From positions 4,402,001 to 4,466,000 of the forward strand of contig JAHWDD010000001.1 in the NCBI GenBank assembly GCA_023897205.1: DNA of 64,000 nt, given 5' to 3'. This document shows, piece after piece, positions 43,764-54,050 of the stretch (its first letter is position 1; each line of letters starts with the position of its first letter). The stretch is from Exophiala sp. HKRS030. Taxonomy: Eukaryota > Ascomycota > Eurotiomycetes > Chaetothyriales > Herpotrichiellaceae. The position numbers were made by a program, and so were the translations under genes. The notes under the pieces are model-generated. The model did not search any database and was not told where the DNA came from. It worked only from the letters and a program-made list of their open reading frames with translations.

Positions 43764-46130
43764 ATGAGTCGGCGCATGGGAAGCAGCTGCAAGGCATGCC
43801 GTAAGGCTAGAATTGGATGCGATCTCATCCTTCAGCAAGGCGAAGATCCATGCACAAATTGTGTACGGAGGAAGAAATTATGCAGCCCTCAAGGCCATGT
43901 ATGTGATTCCATGCTATTCCTGTTCTGGCTATTGACAATCCCCTTCTAGCAGGATACGGCGGAGGGCCAACGCCATCCTCGTCAAAATGTCAAACCAGCC
44001 TCAGAAACACGGCAAGCACTGACGCAGAATCCAAGGTCACCGATCTCGACAGGCTCAGCATCTGTGGTAGAGCCTTTCAGCTTTGATTTGGAAGAGATTG
44101 CCACTCGACGGACGCAAGCGACGCTGTTGCATGACTTGCTCTGTGACATTTTCATTTCACTCTTTGAGTCTCGCTTCTCACTTTGGCTCGGTGACAGTTG
44201 TTGTCCGTACCTAGATGTGACGACGGTAGGTCATTGGTGAGCAAGCCTGATTAGATTTCAAGATTAACACAGAGTGCGACAGGGGACCAAGTCGTTCGTA
44301 ACGAGAATAGCCATTGAACTTGATGAACGCCGTTCAACAGATCAAGACGTGTCATCAACCGCCTCAGATCTCCTCTCACCCATCTCGAGATCCTCAACTG
44401 GAAGGAGCACCCGTGATGCGATCTTAGATGATGCACTGCGCCATTCCATCTATGCTTATGCAGCACGTTGGCTCCCGGTTCGAAGTGCTCTTGATGTTGC
44501 AAATCCAGGAGATACTGCTAGGTCGAGAACCAAGCAGCAACAAATACGTGAACAGTTCTGGTACAAGGCACGCGAAGGCGTTCATGCTGCACTCACTCGA
44601 CCGAGCTGGCGTTCTGTCCTCGCCCTTTTGCTCTTCACATTGACGGAAATGCCGATAAACAATGATGACCCGGGGATCAGTGATCTCTGCACACAAACCT
44701 TGTTCCACCACTTCGTGCGACTTACCTCCCCATTTAAACAGTCGGCTGCCCGCCCACTGGCTCAAAGTACGACGTCTATTCCCCTTGCACAAACAGCTGT
44801 GGAATATAGCATGCCGCCAAAGCAGAAACTCGAAATTAACCCAAGAACTCAACACCTACAAGACTCAATATATTGGCTTGGAGTGCTTTGCGATAGTAGC
44901 AGATCATTGATACGACAATCTCCTCCTGTATTACTGCCAGGCAGATCAGGGGAGAGACGAGTTTGGGATTTTATTCGTCAACGAACTGTCATCTTTGATC
45001 AATCTTTTCGAGTACTACACGATTCCCCACTTCCTCTCCCGGCCGATGTCATTGTCGTGGTGTTGCAACATGCGTCGGCATGCAAGACAATGTATCTCGG
45101 CGTCTTGAACCAGTTCTGTGATGCAGCCTTCTATCACAAGCTCGAGCCGGTGGAGGATGCAGCGCGACGAGTATCAGATGAATCGAGGAGGTTTCATGAT
45201 GTCTTTGACAGACTACTGGCCATGTGCGCACGAGAATACCTGACCATGAGTTCAGAGAACCAGATCCACTATCGTAAGTTTGTACACACGTCTAGTTGTA
45301 TGGTTGTGGTGCACGAGGTGCTGACACATTACACAGTACTCTTAATCACCCACTACCATCTTGGTTCCTTGATACTGGCAGACATGCTCGACACCCTGGG
45401 CAGCGTTCCCGAACCCTTATCGGACCCTAACACAATACGCCTGAATGCCTGCAAAGCAATCATTAACGCACTGACTTTGCCAATGAACTACGATCGGTAC
45501 TCCCAGGAAGACTCACCCTATGCTAGCCGACTACTGTGTGATCCAACTCCAGAACTCATGGTCGAAGTTCTTGCTAGGACCGGCAATGCCATATTCACAG
45601 TCCATCGAGATGGGAAGATTGAAGTCCATACAGCACAAATCATGCTCTCCTTCGTTTTCAGTGCGTTGACTGTCTTGTGCGCAATATCCGTCAGCGCTTC
45701 ATTTGTCTTGTCCTCCCTCACGCATATCGCATCAAGCGACGGGCTGAAGATTAAGACGGACAACCAGTCTTCCGCAGATGGGCTGGTCGCCAGACAGAAA
45801 GACATTCAGCTCCTTTCTCGATGCGACACACAGTACGTCGGGGAGTTTTTGAGGGAGGCACAGATCCAGACGAACATGAATATTTTGACGTTGGACGGAA
45901 CCATTAAGAAATACGAAAAAACACCATCATCTCTGACCTCTACCGTGTCCCAGGATTCCCATATGATGGACGATGTATTTGCGAGCTGCTCTTCAGCCCT
46001 AGAGGCATCTGCCTCCGCCTTCCAAGCGAGTCTCAATGAGACCTGGTTGGTATCGAGTATCCCGACTCCAGCCACGTCACAAGCGGAGCTCAGCGTGCAC
46101 GATGTGATGATAGAAGTATCCGAGACATGA
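43764..46130 (+). CDS. Zn(II)2Cys6 fungal transcription factor
   Basis: Fungus-specific nuclear regulator. Four exons, 43764-43898, 43953-44225, 44283-45273 and 45337-46130, give 730 residues. The zinc cluster is complete at Cys9, 12, 19, 30, 33 and 40 (CX2CX6CX10CX2CX6C) with the basic loop RKARIG. The middle region is helical and hydrophobic, as in fungal regulator middle-homology domains. The 63 bp last intron does not break the frame but its removal gives NQIHYLLLITHYHLG, which fits such domains, and both splice sites are good. Intron 1 ends in a TAGCAG tandem acceptor that may add or omit one Gln. The third exon start at 44283 is chosen because it alone keeps frame with the strong GTAGGT donor. 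Position next to the transporter suggests it is the pathway-specific activator; this is inference. Confidence 0.87.
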
Positions 46131-47173
46131 TCCAGTTTGGACTGCTTGCCGCTTATGGCTATATAAAGAGACGGGGCTTCATCGGCAGTAATGATCCTAT
46201 GTAAGTCATAGGCTGCATGGATATGGATAGATATACTTGGAGAGGATGTTACGATTACAATAGCATGGCGTATCAAATTGAGTGTTAGGCGCCCAGGCGA
46301 CAAGGTAACATTGACAGAATGTAACAATACTTCAAGACTTGGCTGTACAAAGAACTTCTGTACATCTATCATTTGTTCTAGAAGGCATCAAAGTCGAGCG
46401 ATTGAAGAAATGACAATAGAGCACCAATAATGATTTACTGCCTAAGATGTCTCTGTTGAGTCTCTTTTCTCTCGTGTGTCGTTCCTTCACGCTCGAACTA
46501 CTTGACGCACTCCTTCTCTCCATACGTCGCAACAATAAAAATTATTCTCACCTAGAAAGAGCTTGGATTGAAACCAAGAATGCTGACAACACCACTGAGT
46601 AGAGGTGAGTGAAACTGACAACGATTACAACGTCGATGTCCGAATCGCACCGCGATGGGCAATTTTAGCCACTGGACACGCAATGCATCTCGATGAGCCC
46701 AAAGATGAAGTCAGGAACCTGGTTGGCTTCACCGTTCCTTCTATGCTTCGATAGAATGGCATCGGGAATTACAATATGCCACACAAGGAAAAAGGTGCGG
46801 TGTTCGGCCTCGCATCTTTGCTGGCGGCCACTCTGTTCTGTTCAGCGGAACCCGAGTTTCGCACACGTGAACGGCTCTCACGAACTTCACACAATTTACT
46901 TCCTGTCCCGCTTCCCGCTTGTACCAGGCGCGAGCACTGGGCTTGGGCCGACGCACCCCAGGATCATGGATCGTTCAACCCCTTTGGGACCGAACACGAG
47001 CTTACCGCAAGGGACCCCCGCATGAGCCCAATCTAGCGGGTCGTCCATGTCAATGCCCGGGGAATGGACCACAGGCATCGGTCAAGGCAGTTTCTCTTAA
47101 ATGACAGTCACCTTGGTGGTATGGCCCCTCGAGGCTCTTCTGCGTGGCACAACGCACACCAAAAACTTTCAGA
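46131..47173. promoter_or_regulatory. Intergenic region upstream of the P450 gene
   Basis: The 3' flank of the regulator gene and the P450 promoter. It contains CACGTGAACGG at 46864-46874, a one-mismatch relative of the cluster motif over 11 bases. Frames at 46693-47036 lack any family resemblance and are not accepted as genes. Confidence 0.5.
46864..46874 (+). promoter_or_regulatory. Weak relative of the cluster motif, CACGTGAACGG
   Basis: About 310 bp before the P450 start. It differs from CACGTGACCGG at one base and lacks the following A, so it may be chance. Confidence 0.3.
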
Positions 47174-49027
47174 ATGGAGACTCAGACATTGATTTTGCTC
47201 GTTGTGGGAGCTCTCTCCCTCATCCTTCTCAGTTGTGTCCAGACCGTCTTCAGAAAAGGCCTCAGGAACATTCCTGGCCCATTTTGGGCGAGGCTCTCAT
47301 CCTTGTACCGAGTTTCAATGGTTCGTCGCGGAGACGGAGTGCAGAACTATATCGCCCTCCATGAGAAGTACGGTCCAGTTGTACGGACAGGTCCGTTTCA
47401 CGTCTCGGTGGCAGACCCTCAGGTGGTGCCGCTCGTCTACGGAATAGCGAGCAAATTTAGAAAGGTAGGCCTTTATCGTCGTTGCTGTCTACAATCTCTT
47501 GCATCAGGACTAACGTGCAACACAGTCCGGCTTCTACAGCTTGAGCGTGCCCTTCTACGAAGGCAAGCCCCTCGACAACATGTTCACAGCCGTCGACCCC
47601 GGGCTGCATCGGGCTCTTCGAGCTCCGACGGTTCAGGTCTTCTCCATGACCAATCTGCGCAACTACGAGAAACCAATCGACGAATGTACAGAGATTCTGA
47701 TGAAAATGCTCCATGACGTCGACGGTCAGGTTATCGATTATACCGAGTGGTTTCAATGGTATGCCTTCGACGTGATATCCAGCATAACGTTTCAGTCACG
47801 GCTGGGCTTTCTGGAGAAGATGGGCGATGTGGACGAAATGTTCGAGGGAAGCAGTACGTTTGCGTACTACTTTGGCGTGTTGGGTCAGTTACCATGGTTG
47901 CATCCATACTTGCTGGGTAACCAGCTTCTCTTGAAGGTGATGACCACATTGTTTCCCGATGCACCTGACCCGACTGGCAAACTGTTCACGGTAAGTGTCT
48001 GGAGAGACCTAGAGACATGTCGCTCGCAAAGACTAACCAAGATCGGCAATTGCTAGAACATTGAACGCGAGATCCAACGCTACGATCAGGAAGAGAAGCT
48101 CTCCGATCGTAAAGACTTTCTGTCTCAACTTCGAGCCAAAGACGATCCAGATCGAGAAGGGCACAAGCGAGATTTGATGAACTCCTTGTCTAACAATATG
48201 TTGGTTTGCCCTTGGACTCTGTTTCCGCCCTCCACTTCCAACATATGTCTTTTCACGTAAACTAGAGACTGACTTGGGGACGAACAGCCTCGCTGGAAGC
48301 GAAACAACCGCCATCTCACTCCGCTCGATATTTTACTTCCTTAGCAAAACACCACGAGCCTACAAGACGCTTGTCAGCGATATTCTTGAAGCCCAACAAG
48401 CAGGTCGTTTGTCGAGTATCATCAAATATGACGAAGCCCAAAAATTGCCATTCTTGTAAGCCTGTGTCGCCCCTCATCCCAAATATCGTGGGCTGACTTC
48501 GACGTATACAGACAAGCGGTGATAAAAGAAGCTCTGCGCCTGCACGCTCCAACCTGCTTCCCACTTGAGCGCATCGTGCCAGCTGAGGGTACCCAGATAG
48601 GAGGCTATTTCGTGCCCGGAGGCTGCGTCATAAGCACGATGGCTCCGTTGATGAACAAGAACAAGGAAGTCTTCGGCGCGGACGCTGAAGAATTCCGTCC
48701 GGAGCGATGGTTGAACCAGGATTCGGAGAGACTAAAATTGATGGAAAGGACATTCTTTACTGTATGTTGCTGCCCCTTGTCTTACGATGCAGTATTGAAT
48801 GCCCTTACTTACCGGTCGCACAGTTTGGCCATGGCTCCCGTTCATGCATAGGCAAGAATATCGCCTTGTTGGAAATTACGAAGCTTGTGCCGCAGATCTT
48901 GAGGGAGTTTGATGTATCGTGGGCGTCGCCCAAGAAAGAGTGGACGACAGAGTCATATTGGTTCTGCATGCAGAAGGATGTGGTGTTTCGGTTTACTGCG
49001 CGGGATGGTGGTAAGGCGGAAGAATGA
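47174..49027 (+). CDS. Cytochrome P450 (pisatin-demethylase-like)
   Basis: Membrane-anchored heme monooxygenase of the endoplasmic reticulum. Six exons, 47174-47464, 47526-47990, 48057-48199, 48288-48455, 48512-48761 and 48824-49027, give 506 residues. Residues 5-24 are the N-terminal membrane helix, followed by the hinge NIPGPFWARL. The I-helix oxygen-binding motif is NNILAGSETTAI, the ExxR pair is Glu362-Arg365 (KEALRLH), then FRPERWL, and the heme loop FGHGSRSCIGK has Cys447. The overall pattern resembles fungal P450s annotated as pisatin demethylase or benzoate-type monooxygenases (CYP57 and relatives), but the substrate cannot be named. All six exons are in phase. The gene lies downstream of the regulator and may contribute a ring hydroxylation or O-demethylation. 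Confidence 0.92.
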
Positions 49028-49161
49028 GAGAATATTGTTGGGAGTATTCAGTGCTCTGTACCAACTCTGATCAACATACTCCTGAATGGTGGTTGTCTCA
49101 TCAATTGTGGTGACAGACCTGTATGTAATGCGTGTGATCTTCGCTCTGGTTGAGCCAGAGA

Positions 49162-49170
49162 TACTCCGTA
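49162..49170 (+). repeat. Dispersed motif TACTCCGTA (copy 6)
   Basis: Exact non-coding copy of the 9-mer behind the P450 gene. Confidence 0.5.
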
Positions 49171-49284
49171 TATAGAACCTCGTTGTCGTCGATGAACATG
49201 ACTTGACTACAATCGAACCTACGACGGACACTACGAGTACAGAGTAAATGAAGTCATGGAAATGAAGTACAAGATGAAACAAGG

Positions 49285-49561
49285 CCACTTCAGGGCGATA
49301 GGTATTACGCACACGGACCTCTGCATTAAGCACAAGGCTATAGTTCTCGCTGGAGTTACCCCCAACTGCCATTCGCTATAGAGATACCTTTGTAAAAGGC
49401 ACACGACTGAGTAACCAATAATTTAGTCGCTATTACTGTACTTGTTAGTGTCTCGGTGCTCGTCATTCACAATATTCTCAAGGATGTCTCTTGACCTAAT
49501 TGGATCTTGTCGGTAATTGTTTCAGAGGTGGGTGTGCGTAATACCTACCGCCCTGAAGTGG
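49285..49561. mobile_element. MITE-like element with ~39 bp terminal inverted repeats
   Basis: A 277 bp segment whose ends, 49285-49323 and 49523-49561, are inverted copies matching at 36 of 39 positions. The outer ends begin CCACTTCAGGGCG and the inner ends finish at AGAGG/CCTCT. The 199 bp interior has no coding potential. Size, long near-perfect terminal repeats and lack of coding fit a miniature inverted-repeat transposable element or a decayed non-autonomous DNA transposon. No clear target-site duplication is seen (left flank ACAAGG, right flank ACTGTA), so the true ends may differ or the element may be old. A hairpin-forming RNA region is an alternative reading. Confidence 0.6.
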
Positions 49562-50134
49562 ACTGTAGGGAGGACTGTACAGTGGGGACGCGCTTATTCC
49601 CAGCCTCGCGTGGCTTGAGCTTCAGGCCCAGACGAGGCCCTAACAAAGGCTCCAAAGACCCTGGACAATCCACTCGAAACCCCACTAAGATGCCAACCAC
49701 GTTGATTTCATCTTTGGACACTTGATTGTTTGGAAAATAGAAAGGCAGGCCATCGCACGGCCTCGTCTATGTCTCTTGCGCTTCTCCTCTACTCCGGAAA
49801 GACATTCGCTTGCGCATAGACGAACACCAACCTCATGTACTGTGGTTACACAGATCACCGGTTGAACATCTTCTGAGGATCTGTCTCCAAGGCGGGCCTT
49901 TCCGTTCGCTATCTCGTTATCTCCAACCCACCGTTCAGCTACTTGTACCTTGGCCGCTGTCAGGAGAGTGTCAGGGACAGCAGGAGGCACAAACTATTGG
50001 GCTCCGAGCAAAAGACACAAAGCACTTGACAGGACTCAAGGTGCCGATTCTGGCAGTGAGTCCAGGAAAAGGCGCAGATCAAAGACCACCCCCGAATCCT
50101 GCAGGCCTGAATCCGGCAAATTGCATCATCCGAC

Positions 50135-51469
50135 ATGTCTCGAGACAACTTCCAAGGTGGTCTAGGTCAACCACCACAACGCCTGTCGCCGTGTCTTGAT
50201 GTGGACGATAATACCACTGCAATATCCCTTCCTCCTCCACTTCCCACCAGAGGTCATCAACGATCACGAACTGCCGTAGAGCTACCGCCTTTGTTTGCCC
50301 GAACCCAATCATCATCACCTACACGAGCCTCGACCTTTCTGCCTTTCCTACGCCCTCAAAGTACTCGCTCGTTGTCTCCGGAGAGGATTTCTGTCGCAGA
50401 GACCACTGCAGAGTCGACTGTCTCAGGAGATCCGTCAGTCACAAAGAAAAGAACAACAGGGGCAGTGGAGAGGCTGGCAAGTTGGTTCGAAGGAAGTTCA
50501 GAACCAGTCAATATAACATTGGTCCCATCGCCGAGGAAAGAGAAGACAGATCCCCTCGTCGAAACAGAAAATATGGACAATATATTCTCTGCCAGTCAAG
50601 GCTCCAGAGAAGACAACCTCACTCGCCGGCGCCCCCAGGAGAGGCCAACGAATGCGAGCACTTCGAGATTCAGTTTCTTTCGCAAGTCCACGGTCTCAGT
50701 ACCACACGAGACTCTTGGAGAAGATGAGCTGGTGAATATGAACGTCGAGGAGGCGCTCTACCCACACGGGCGCCCAGATGAATATTCACCCGCCGCCTTC
50801 AAGAACCTGGAACAGAATGCCGAAGGCACCATACGTCGATTCCAACATGCCTATACAGAGCAGCAACTGTCTCTCAGGCAGACCACATCAACCAAGAATG
50901 TGCAATCGGATGAGCTGGAAGCCGCACAGACGAGGAATGAACATTTAAAAATGCAATTACAGGAGATGGCCGAGAGGGCGACAGAGCAGGAGAGAATGAT
51001 CGCCCAGCTACGATCAGAACTGGCGGCACAACAATCATCGCTGGCTACATTTAGGTCTCAGCAACAACAAAGTGTCAGGATGGTTTCGGACGACGGTTCA
51101 AATGAGCCCGATTCCACCACGCCCAGGTCAAGGTATCGAAGAAAACGGTCATCCGATATCTCGACATCTGGTGAGTCCGAGCTGGGATCGGACGTCAGTT
51201 CTGTTGTGAGTGTGTTCTCGGAGCCACTATCGTCAGTTCCGTCACGGACGACTTCCATCATTGCAAGTCCTGTATCGAAAATTTCTACGATCGGTGGGAG
51301 GGAACAGGATTGCCCAAATTGTCATGGCATGCATACGAACGAGGCATGGGATGTTATGAACGTGATGAGAGCAGAGTCGACGGCATTGAAGCAACGAATA
51401 ACCCAGTTGGAGAGCGCTCAAGATGATGCTCTTGATTTCTTGAGCGGATTGAGATTGACAGGAAGATGA
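50135..51469 (+). CDS. Conserved fungal protein of unknown function with coiled coil
   Basis: Single-exon 444-residue protein. I do not recognise a named family. The N-terminal half is Ser/Thr/Pro/Arg-rich and probably disordered, with a short ordered patch ERLASWFEG near 110. Residues about 220-325 form a Gln/Glu-rich coiled coil (LEAAQTRNEHLKMQLQEMAERA...). A Ser/Arg-rich linker with RSRYRRKRSSD follows. The C-terminal 45 residues look conserved: a CPNCHGMH pair of cysteines with a nearby His, then a second helix ending LDFLSGLRL. The CxxC plus His could bind metal, but only two cysteines are present, so this is speculative. It resembles cytoskeletal or spindle-associated scaffold proteins only in composition. 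The start is the first ATG in a clear frame. Confidence 0.75.
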   Translation: MSRDNFQGGLGQPPQRLSPCLDVDDNTTAISLPPPLPTRGHQRSRTAVELPPLFARTQSSSPTRASTFLPFLRPQSTRSLSPERISVAETTAESTVSGDPSVTKKRTTGAVERLASWFEGSSEPVNITLVPSPRKEKTDPLVETENMDNIFSASQGSREDNLTRRRPQERPTNASTSRFSFFRKSTVSVPHETLGEDELVNMNVEEALYPHGRPDEYSPAAFKNLEQNAEGTIRRFQHAYTEQQLSLRQTTSTKNVQSDELEAAQTRNEHLKMQLQEMAERATEQERMIAQLRSELAAQQSSLATFRSQQQQSVRMVSDDGSNEPDSTTPRSRYRRKRSSDISTSGESELGSDVSSVVSVFSEPLSSVPSRTTSIIASPVSKISTIGGREQDCPNCHGMHTNEAWDVMNVMRAESTALKQRITQLESAQDDALDFLSGLRLTGR

Positions 51470-52182
51470 GGAAAGAGGACATGAATTGCGTACCGCGCTC
51501 TGGATGCGGTACATTCATTCTGTCTGGGATTGGGGCGATGGCGATGACTTCTACCGTGTAAATCTAGCATTCATTATGCACATTTATGGCTATTATATAC
51601 ACAAGAGGTTTTGCAGACAATACCTGGAGTATTGCAGAGTGTATATGGAGTATCTATGTTTACCCTTTTCCTCATGCGTAGACTACCAGACATATCTAAC
51701 TCCTGAGTTATTGTACTCTATACTGCGGCAAGGCTGCGCTCGCTGCGCCCCATTCCCCCCAGCCACCTAAACCAACAAACACCAGCCACATCTAAAGACG
51801 CGTTTGACGTGTATCCAATCAACAGGCACTTCAACCTCATCATTTCGGGTTGAATATCTTGTCACCACCAGGCAAACCACTTGCCTAACTACTTGCCTAC
51901 GACAAGCCCATCTCGTTCTGGACCGAATGATATTACGGGGTACTCCGTATCCATCCTGCATTTTCTCTGCAAATCATTCCGAATGGCATACCCTGTATCT
52001 GTGTCTGCAGTTTGAAGACTTGCAGTATTTTGACCAGTGCTAACAATCCCACTTCCGCTTTTGCTTCAACAAGTACATTCACTTTTGACTTTGACTACAG
52101 ACATCCAACATCTCACATTCTTCCTTTTGTTTTTACCTTGAGAACAGACTGATCCGACAGACAAGAAAGACTCCTTTGAACA
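51470..52182. other. Intergenic, no gene recognised
   Basis: Contains a TACTCCGTA copy at 51941-51949. No gene or RNA is supported. The last 120 bp are a pyrimidine-rich leader of the next gene. Confidence 0.5.
51941..51949 (+). repeat. Dispersed motif TACTCCGTA (copy 7)
   Basis: Exact non-coding copy of the 9-mer, about 240 bp before the next gene. Confidence 0.5.
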
Positions 52183-53694
52183 ATGTCCTTCAGTGGACGC
52201 ACTCCTGAATCTCTACTCCCTCGATCTGACTCGAAGAACCCCGCCACGACATGCAGAGGCATAACATCCACAGGTCGGCCGTGTCGAAGAGCCCTGGCTG
52301 CATCCCCAAAGACTTCCCCGGCACCGTCACCGACGAGAAGTGCCGGTGTCCTCGCCGTGTTGGAGGAACAGAATGCAGCCGCATTCTACTGCTGGCAACA
52401 CAAAGATCAAGCTGAACGATTATTAGCCTCCGCCAAACAACACAAAACGACCCTACATCCACTCAAGGAGAAGTCGAGTATTGACACCTTGGTTGAGAGA
52501 GTTGGAGTGTTAGATTTGGACGAAAGTGTACTGGATCAACGCAAAAGGCATCGTCGACGACACGAGTCAACCAAGCACAATGTTGGCGGCCCAATGACGA
52601 CAACGAGACGTGAGACTCTCCCGGCTGGATGGACAGATATGCAGAGTCCAATTATGAAAGTACCTGAGAACATGTCATACCAAAAAATTCACCATAGACC
52701 GACACCGCCGCCGCCGCCGAGATCGAACGTAAAACTATCATGGGCATGTTGTATCCAGACTGCGGACGATGATGATGACTATCCACCTCCTCGAACGCAT
52801 CGACCTCGAGAAAGACAGCCTTCAAGGCCTCACCCATCGAATAGTAGCCATGATTACGGCTACGCCAGACCATCTACAAGACCAGAACAATCTGCACCTG
52901 TACCTGCTCGACCGAGTATGACCCAACGCCCAGATAGACCACTCCACACCACCACACAGTCTTCACCGTCAGCTACATTACCGCGCCCACCACTTACTTC
53001 GTCGCTTCCATCCCACAAGACCAACTCGGAAACAAGAGCGTTGTTGTCTCTGATTCCATCAACACTCTCTCCACAGACCACATCACTTTTGCTTACCGAA
53101 CTTTCCCGACCCATCTCCCCCGCCGATGAGACAGGATACATTTACATATTCTGGCTCACTCCGGCCTCGGAATCGTCGAAGCCTGACGATGAGACGGCAT
53201 CTTCATTACTCGACGATGGCGACGCCGCCGAAGTGTATACGCGCTCGACACAAGCTCAAGCTCAAGCTCTTCAACGGTACGCTTCCGTCCGCCGGCCCTT
53301 GCACGGTCGCGTGCAACGAACCGTGATGCTCAAGATCGGACGGGCGGAGAATGTACACCGTCGTCTGACACAGTGGACGAAGCAGTGTGGTCAAAACATT
53401 ACTCTTGTTCGATATTACCCTTATGCCACGACCGCCTCGCCTAACGGAGCCACCAAATCTCGATCGTCAGGTCCTGGCGGTGGTGAAGACCCAGGTAAAA
53501 AAGTTCCGCATGTCCATCGCGTCGAACGTCTGATTCATCTCGAACTAGCGGAGAAGAGGGTGGCCAACAAGGCCGAGTGTGAAGCCTGTGGTCGAGTGCA
53601 TCAGGAGTGGTTCGAGATTGAGGCCACGAGGGCAGGATTAAAGGGTGTGGATGAGGTTATTCGACGGTGGGTAGGGTGGGCTCAAAGACAGTGA
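52183..53694 (+). CDS. T5orf172/DUF1766 (Mug113-like, GIY-YIG superfamily) protein
   Basis: Single-exon 503-residue protein with a C-terminal T5orf172 (DUF1766) domain, the GIY-YIG-related fold seen in S. pombe Mug113 and in phage and bacterial proteins. The domain spans about residues 315-500: GYIYIFWL (the YIY strand), MLKIGRAENVHRRLTQW, VRYYP, then RVERLIHLEL and CEACGRVHQEWFEIE. An insert of about 45 residues separates the first two motifs. The N-terminus carries a Cys/His arrangement, TTCRGITSTGRPCRR (Cys31, Cys40) and FYCWQH, which looks like a small zinc-binding module. The middle 200 residues are Pro/Arg-rich and disordered. Nuclease activity is not proven for this family; a DNA-related nuclear role is inference. 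Confidence 0.82.
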   Translation: MSFSGRTPESLLPRSDSKNPATTCRGITSTGRPCRRALAASPKTSPAPSPTRSAGVLAVLEEQNAAAFYCWQHKDQAERLLASAKQHKTTLHPLKEKSSIDTLVERVGVLDLDESVLDQRKRHRRRHESTKHNVGGPMTTTRRETLPAGWTDMQSPIMKVPENMSYQKIHHRPTPPPPPRSNVKLSWACCIQTADDDDDYPPPRTHRPRERQPSRPHPSNSSHDYGYARPSTRPEQSAPVPARPSMTQRPDRPLHTTTQSSPSATLPRPPLTSSLPSHKTNSETRALLSLIPSTLSPQTTSLLLTELSRPISPADETGYIYIFWLTPASESSKPDDETASSLLDDGDAAEVYTRSTQAQAQALQRYASVRRPLHGRVQRTVMLKIGRAENVHRRLTQWTKQCGQNITLVRYYPYATTASPNGATKSRSSGPGGGEDPGKKVPHVHRVERLIHLELAEKRVANKAECEACGRVHQEWFEIEATRAGLKGVDEVIRRWVGWAQRQ

Positions 53695-54050
53695 TGATGA
53701 TGATCATTTACGAACAGCATCCTTACAGAGTAATTCCTGCTCGCTGTGATGAGACAAACTTGAATGACTTGAACGACAGAAGATGAACATATTATGCATG
53801 ACCATTTTCCATAAACAAGGAAATGAAAACAGAGATACAGTGACAAGAACATAAAAGACAGAGACAAATCCATACGCTAGATGCAAACATTTTACAAGCC
53901 ATGTTGTACAGAGTAGCTATCCTACCACCATCAGTACATGTCCGCTTTCTTGATGATAATGTACAACTTTAGGCCACCTATATAGACAATATTGTCACCC
54001 CGATTTATTCTGATAGATACCAAGTCAATGCGACATTGTCTACCTTATAT
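53695..54050. other. Convergent 3' region
   Basis: Shared 3' flanks of the T5orf172 gene and the uL29m gene. AT-rich; nothing else recognised. Confidence 0.5.

Larger units (their letters stand above)
49028..50134. other. Intergenic region holding a MITE-like element
   Basis: Spacer between the P450 gene and the next gene. It contains a TACTCCGTA copy at 49162-49170 and the inverted-repeat element at 49285-49561. The remaining 570 bp show no gene. Confidence 0.55.

Noticed and set aside
36846..49027. Patulin-like or other polyketide biosynthetic cluster
   Set aside because: A decarboxylase, GMC, P450, MFS and regulator recall such clusters, but there is no polyketide synthase, peptide synthase or terpene cyclase in the window.
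51058..51514. Minus-strand frames antisense to the coiled-coil gene
   Set aside because: Shadow frames with Ser/Asp-rich translation and no independent motif.
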